Positions 60,965 to 64,000 of a stretch of DNA of 64,000 nt are shown piece after piece. Position 1 is the first letter of the stretch; the number at the start of each line of letters is the position of its first letter. The notes beneath the pieces were generated by a model. The model did not search any database and was not told the origin of the DNA. It saw only the letters and a list, made by a program, of their open reading frames with translations. A program made the position numbers and the translations under genes. The DNA comes from Acidobacteriota bacterium (GTDB lineage Bacteria > Acidobacteriota > Terriglobia > Bryobacterales > Bryobacteraceae), in NCBI GenBank assembly GCA_025352795.1, contig JANXSF010000092.1, positions 27,135 to 91,134 of the forward strand. The letters run 5' to 3'.

Positions 60965-61675
60965 ATGCGCTTACGATTGTTCTTGAAACAGGTGTCTGTC
61001 CTGGCGGCTATTGCTGCACCTTTATCGGCTCAAGCACTGCTGCAACATTCCATTGCAATGGCTGGTGGAGGTGTTGCCGGAACCATGGCAGGAAAGAAAT
61101 TGAGCGATGGACTGGATAGCCTTCTGGGTAACGCTGCCGGGGTGACCACCGTTTCGGCGAAAACCGGAAAGCCATCGGTTAAATCCAAATCTTCCTCAAA
61201 TAAATCGTCATCATCTAAAACAGCGGCCCAAACATCGGCCAAAGCGAATTCCGAACTTGTGCCCGGTGGACCTTTTGTTGCTACTGAAGCTTCTGGGAAA
61301 ACGGGGAAATCCAGCGGTCGGCGACGAACCAGCAATCGAACCGTGGCGTCCATCCTACCCGAAGAACCACTCACCCCGGTTACCGAAGTTGCCAGTCTGC
61401 GACGTAACGAAACTGCCTATGCCTTGAACCGCTGGGCTCCTGCCGGTCGAGTTATGGAAGCGGTCACGGTGGCAAAACTGGCCGCAATCAAAGAAGGGGC
61501 CACTGCTGCAGACCTGGGAACGGAGTTAGGAATTCCAGCATCGCGAGTGTTGATTCCGGGCAACGATGGTCAGCTTCTGCAACTGGTGAAGTATAAAAAC
61601 TCCGCAGGCAAAGACTTGGGGATTGTGTACTTGGCCGATGGCAAAGTGGTCAATGTAGAGACTACTGAACGATAG
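60965..61675 (+). CDS. Exported Ser/Thr/Lys-rich protein of unknown function
   Basis: A 236-residue protein following the zinc-ribbon gene by 23 bases. The N-terminus MRLRLFLKQVSVLAAIAAPL ends in SAQA, a signal peptide. Then come a hydrophobic/Gly-rich segment (HSIAMAGGGVAGTMAGKKLS) and a low-complexity part rich in Ser, Lys and Thr (KSKSSSNKSSSSKTAAQTSA). The last 90 residues, TPVTEVASLRRNETAYALNR, VAKLAAIKEGATAADLGTEL, GIVYLADGKVVNVE, form a compact domain of unknown fold. No catalytic motif is seen. Confidence 0.65.
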   Translation: MRLRLFLKQVSVLAAIAAPLSAQALLQHSIAMAGGGVAGTMAGKKLSDGLDSLLGNAAGVTTVSAKTGKPSVKSKSSSNKSSSSKTAAQTSAKANSELVPGGPFVATEASGKTGKSSGRRRTSNRTVASILPEEPLTPVTEVASLRRNETAYALNRWAPAGRVMEAVTVAKLAAIKEGATAADLGTELGIPASRVLIPGNDGQLLQLVKYKNSAGKDLGIVYLADGKVVNVETTER

Positions 61676-61685
61676 TCGCCGCAGC

Positions 61686-62327
61686 CTATCGCAGCAAGCT
61701 GCTGATCACTTTCAACGCCACGCCTGCTGGTGCTCCCTGGATCTGCTGAGCCTTTTCCAACAACATCGACGCCTGCGCCAACTGCCCCGCAGCCAGCGCC
61801 GCCCGGGCCGATTCCCTCAATCTCCACGACTTCACCATCAAGGTCATCAACGGCTCTAAATCCGCTCCGCATCGCGAGCAAACCCGCGACCCGCGAAATC
61901 GCACTTGGCACACAAGACAGCGACCTGCCTCAGTCAATTCGGTTTTCCTTCCATAAAAAACAGCAGTTCCCGCAAGGCTCTCGGACCGAAGCTGATTTGT
62001 GTTCAGCGAATCCTGCGATTTGGCGAAATGCTTTTCCGTTTGCCGAATAGCCTCGAATGGATGCTGGAATTGAGTGACGTTCAGGTCCTCGGCAATCCCT
62101 GCCACCAGGGCGACGGAAGCGGGCAATGCCAATCGCTCTTCCTTGCTCAATTTAAACCATTTCGTCTCAGGGACCAACGAATAGTGTTTCGATGCCGAAG
62201 CAAGCCCACCTATTAACAGGTCCGCAGCACAATCGGTACCCACAAGACGCTTCAACTCTGTAAAGGCAATGTCCTTTGCTTCTGCATTGTGGCCAATGGA
62301 AGCAATCAAGTAGTCCATGGCAATCAA
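61686..62327 (-). CDS. Unknown protein with C-terminal zinc ribbon
   Basis: A 213-residue protein. The first 125 residues are helical and do not match a family I know. The C-terminal part has CLVCQVRFRGSRVCSRCGAD, two CxxC knuckles, followed by an amphipathic helical tail (LMVKSWRLRESARAALAAGQ, LAQASMLLEKAQQI). It overlaps the next gene upstream by four bases (ATGA). The plus-strand zinc-ribbon protein at 59949 lies convergently nearby, so the region holds two unrelated zinc-ribbon proteins of unknown role. The reading frame and composition support a real gene. Confidence 0.65.
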   Translation of the reverse strand: MIAMDYLIASIGHNAEAKDIAFTELKRLVGTDCAADLLIGGLASASKHYSLVPETKWFKLSKEERLALPASVALVAGIAEDLNVTQFQHPFEAIRQTEKHFAKSQDSLNTNQLRSESLAGTAVFYGRKTELTEAGRCLVCQVRFRGSRVCSRCGADLEPLMTLMVKSWRLRESARAALAAGQLAQASMLLEKAQQIQGAPAGVALKVISSLLR

Positions 62328-63418
62328 AAAAGCTGGTCGATCCCTTGCTTGGCTTGTGGCAATGCTTTAATCAGTGCCAGTTTATCAACCGCCAGCTTTA
62401 GTTTCCGTTTCTCTACGTGACGGATTGCAGCACCGGCCAGCAGTTGGAAACGCGCCCCACGAACCGCAGAATGGAGAGGATCAATTTTCTCAACTTTGTC
62501 CAGATAGTTTAATGCGGCTGGAAAGGCATCCCGTTCGCCATAAACATTTACCAAATGCAACATGGGCTCAATATCCATGGGCCTGATCTTGTGCCAATCT
62601 TTGGCAATTTCTTCGCCCCAATCCGCCGCTATTTTCGACGTGTAGGCCAGCCAGGGTGCATAGGATTGCGGTTGCGGATCCAATGCGCAGGCCCGTTTGA
62701 ATAACTCTTCGGGTAATAAGAAGTAGTATGCTTCCGGGGACGGATTGCCGTGAAAGCGGCGATCAAAAAAGAGCTTGTCCAGTTCATCTACATCCAGATT
62801 CAGAAGCAATTTCGCCATGTGTAGATAGAGTGTTGCCTCTTCCACACCGTTTGCTGGAAACCAACCTTCGCGCACCGCTTGCATACGAAACTGATCCCAA
62901 AATTCGCAGGCAGCGGCAACACTTCGGGCGTCGCCACTGGTCGACAGGCCATAGGCAATCGACCTGTAATAGCTGGCGTCGGCTTTGGGTAAGCCATTCA
63001 GGGATGCAGCTACGCGGTCAGCACTCACATCGTCCACGGCACATCGAATCGCGATAAGGCGTTTGAGAGTCTCGACTTGCCCAGGTGCCATTTTTCGACA
63101 CTCCTGCATGGCCACGCTCATCTGCTTCAGCGCTTTCTCAGACCCCGATGCGTTTTCGAAAGCTTCATCCAGCTTCAACAGCTCGCGTCGTAGACTGTCG
63201 TTGCTGAACGCAGTGCGAGACAGCAACGCTGTTTCCGCCGGATTCAAAGGTGCAGCAGGCGGCTGGACCACCGTCGCTTGCATCACTGGAACAAGACGTG
63301 CCGGTGCGGAACCAGGCTTGATCAGGTTGAGACATTCCAGGCAGGCAGCGTCATGATTTCTATGGAAGCAGGCAATGGCCCGCACCAGTAGTGATTTCTG
63401 AAACGGAAATCTGTTCAT
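62324..63418 (-). CDS. Unknown 364-residue repeat-like helical protein
   Basis: From the ATG at 63418 (MNRFPFQKSLLVRAIACFHR) the N-terminus holds CFHRNHDAACLECLNLIKPG, a Cys/His cluster that may bind a metal. The rest is helical with TPR-like or SEL1-like character: LLNLDVDELDKLFFDRRFHG, ELFKRACALDPQPQSYAPWL, PMLHLVNVYGERDAFPAALN, YLDKVEKIDPLHSAVRGARF. No transmembrane segment. It is coupled to the zinc-ribbon gene downstream (ATGA) and overlaps the 3' end of the truncated gene upstream by 59 bases. Function unknown. Confidence 0.6.
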   Translation of the reverse strand: MNRFPFQKSLLVRAIACFHRNHDAACLECLNLIKPGSAPARLVPVMQATVVQPPAAPLNPAETALLSRTAFSNDSLRRELLKLDEAFENASGSEKALKQMSVAMQECRKMAPGQVETLKRLIAIRCAVDDVSADRVAASLNGLPKADASYYRSIAYGLSTSGDARSVAAACEFWDQFRMQAVREGWFPANGVEEATLYLHMAKLLLNLDVDELDKLFFDRRFHGNPSPEAYYFLLPEELFKRACALDPQPQSYAPWLAYTSKIAADWGEEIAKDWHKIRPMDIEPMLHLVNVYGERDAFPAALNYLDKVEKIDPLHSAVRGARFQLLAGAAIRHVEKRKLKLAVDKLALIKALPQAKQGIDQLF

Positions 63419-63869
63419 CGGTAACCGGCCCACTGGTGACTAGTTGCAAGGCTTGGTTGAGCGCTGCGACGGCCGTGCGCAGAGGGTGATCTGCAGGCAA
63501 AGCAGTGCAATTGGCCAGCGCTTTCAGGTCAACAACACTGTTCTGGAGGGTCTGCTCAATACTGGCGCGAAGCTCGGCGGACAGGTCGGCATCGGCCAGA
63601 GGTTTCAGTAGCGTATCCAGGTCATTCCCGCGATCCGCGTTGGCCGCATTCAGCGCATCCAGATTAGCGACGCTGGCGGGGAACCGTTCGCGCACCAGCT
63701 GCTGCAACGACTTTGCTTCCAATGCTAGGTTCTTATCTAAAAGCGATTGAACTCGAACGGCATAAGCCTCTATGAGCAAGGATTCGGAACTAGCGGAGGG
63801 ATGAGCTTTATGGAAATCTTTGGCACGTTCCAGTGCAACTTTGATTGTTGGGTATCCGGTTGACTCAGG
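63360..63869 (-). CDS. Unknown helical protein, 5' end apparently lost
   Basis: The frame is open from 63869 to 63360, and the residues ESTGYPTIKVALERAKDFHK and AHPSASSESLLIEAYAVRVQ continue smoothly into LLDKNLALEAKSLQQLVRER, so coding sequence clearly extends upstream of the first usual start codon (a TTG at 63779). No ATG, GTG or TTG is found before the upstream in-frame stop at 63870-63872. An IS1595-type transposase begins at 63897 on the other strand, so the insertion may have removed the start. Helical, probably TPR-like; no function assigned. Confidence 0.55.
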   Translation of the reverse strand, partial: PESTGYPTIKVALERAKDFHKAHPSASSESLLIEAYAVRVQSLLDKNLALEAKSLQQLVRERFPASVANLDALNAANADRGNDLDTLLKPLADADLSAELRASIEQTLQNSVVDLKALANCTALPADHPLRTAVAALNQALQLVTSGPVTDEQISVSEITTGAGHCLLP

Positions 63870-63896
63870 TTACCACAACATGTAGAATTCGAAGCC

Positions 63897-64000
63897 ATGG
63901 AAGAATACCCCCGAGACCTAACTGAGATGGAAGCCAACTATTCTACCGAGGAAGATTGTCGAGCCTACTTGGCAAGGCTTCGTTGGCCCGATGGATTCCG
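63897..64000 (+). CDS. IS1595-type transposase, N-terminal part only
   Basis: From the ATG at 63897 the frame gives MEEYPRDLTEMEANYSTEED then CRAYLARLRWPDGF and runs off the window. This is the conserved opening of IS1595-family transposases, where the zinc-ribbon (CPxCG) normally follows directly. Terminal inverted repeats of the element should lie between about 63850 and 63896; I could not identify them with confidence. The element probably inserted into the 5' end of the divergent helical gene. Confidence 0.75.
   Translation, partial: MEEYPRDLTEMEANYSTEEDCRAYLARLRWPDGF

Noticed and set aside
1..64000. tRNA, rRNA and CRISPR arrays
   Set aside because: Scanned by eye for T-loop motifs, rRNA conserved stretches and regularly spaced repeats; none found, though eye-scanning could miss a tRNA.

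Overview
The window looks like a chromosomal segment from the phylum Acidobacteriota, most likely the Solibacter/Bryobacter group. The evidence is gene content, not a marker gene. There are three very large carboxypeptidase-regulatory-domain/TonB-dependent-receptor proteins, two TIGR03435-type soil-associated proteins and DUF2934. There is also a decayed permease of the acidobacterial FtsX-like (ADOP) type, a PadR regulator, a DUF6807 (PmoA-type) protein, a GH106-like hydrolase and many secreted proteins of unknown function. No rRNA, tRNA or CRISPR array was seen.

Layout. 1-8 kb (mostly minus strand): start of a LytTR-type response regulator, its LytS-like histidine kinase, an NTF2-like secreted protein, a ricin-type lectin protein, a GH106-like glycoside hydrolase, RidA, YIP1 and DUF2934. 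8-22 kb: two TonB-dependent receptors flanking a PLP dehydratase, a lipoprotein and an old-yellow-enzyme oxidoreductase, then a coupled beta-propeller plus OmpA-like pair behind a dyad-rich divergent promoter. 22-31 kb: a sigma-like unknown protein divergent from an HTH/S24-like regulator with a perfect palindrome before its start, a GntR/FCD regulator, two DinB proteins, a PQQ-like propeller protein, a tiny protein with an exosortase-like tail, and an exported MsrA operon. 31-38.5 kb: a YncE/phosphoesterase fusion, a PmoA-like protein, a gene graveyard (35.8-36.7 kb) and two TIGR03435 proteins. 38.6-44.2 kb: aroA packed tightly against cytochrome c oxidase genes, HU, and two tandem TatA genes, one under 60 codons. 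44.2-50.4 kb: a sugar epimerase/isomerase-like pair, a VapBC-type toxin-antitoxin, PadR plus a membrane/SRPBCC fusion, a long non-coding leader with repeated AAGTACTG octamers before a secreted Cys-containing protein, and a short P-II protein. 50.4-56.2 kb: a frameshifted GyrI-like pseudogene, a TPR/TonB-receptor pair and a group II intron remnant that has lost its reverse transcriptase. 56.2-64 kb: a fused MFS/spermidine-synthase-like protein, Nudix and alpha/beta hydrolases, a cluster of zinc-ribbon and repeat-like unknown proteins, and the start of an IS1595-type transposase lying against the 5' end of one of them.

How it fits together. The secreted hydrolase, lectin, PmoA-like protein, epimerase/isomerase pair and the TonB receptors suggest an oligotrophic degrader of plant or microbial polysaccharides. 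The oxidase operon marks aerobic respiration. Decayed material clusters at 35.8-36.7, 50.4-50.7, 55.3-56.2 and 63.4-64 kb, so these look like sites of past insertion and rearrangement. The most worthwhile unknowns are the palindrome-controlled divergent pair at 22.5-24.1 kb, the small CxxC membrane protein closing the oxidase operon, the MsrA operon with its 64-residue four-cysteine protein, and the unknown cluster at 59.9-63.9 kb.
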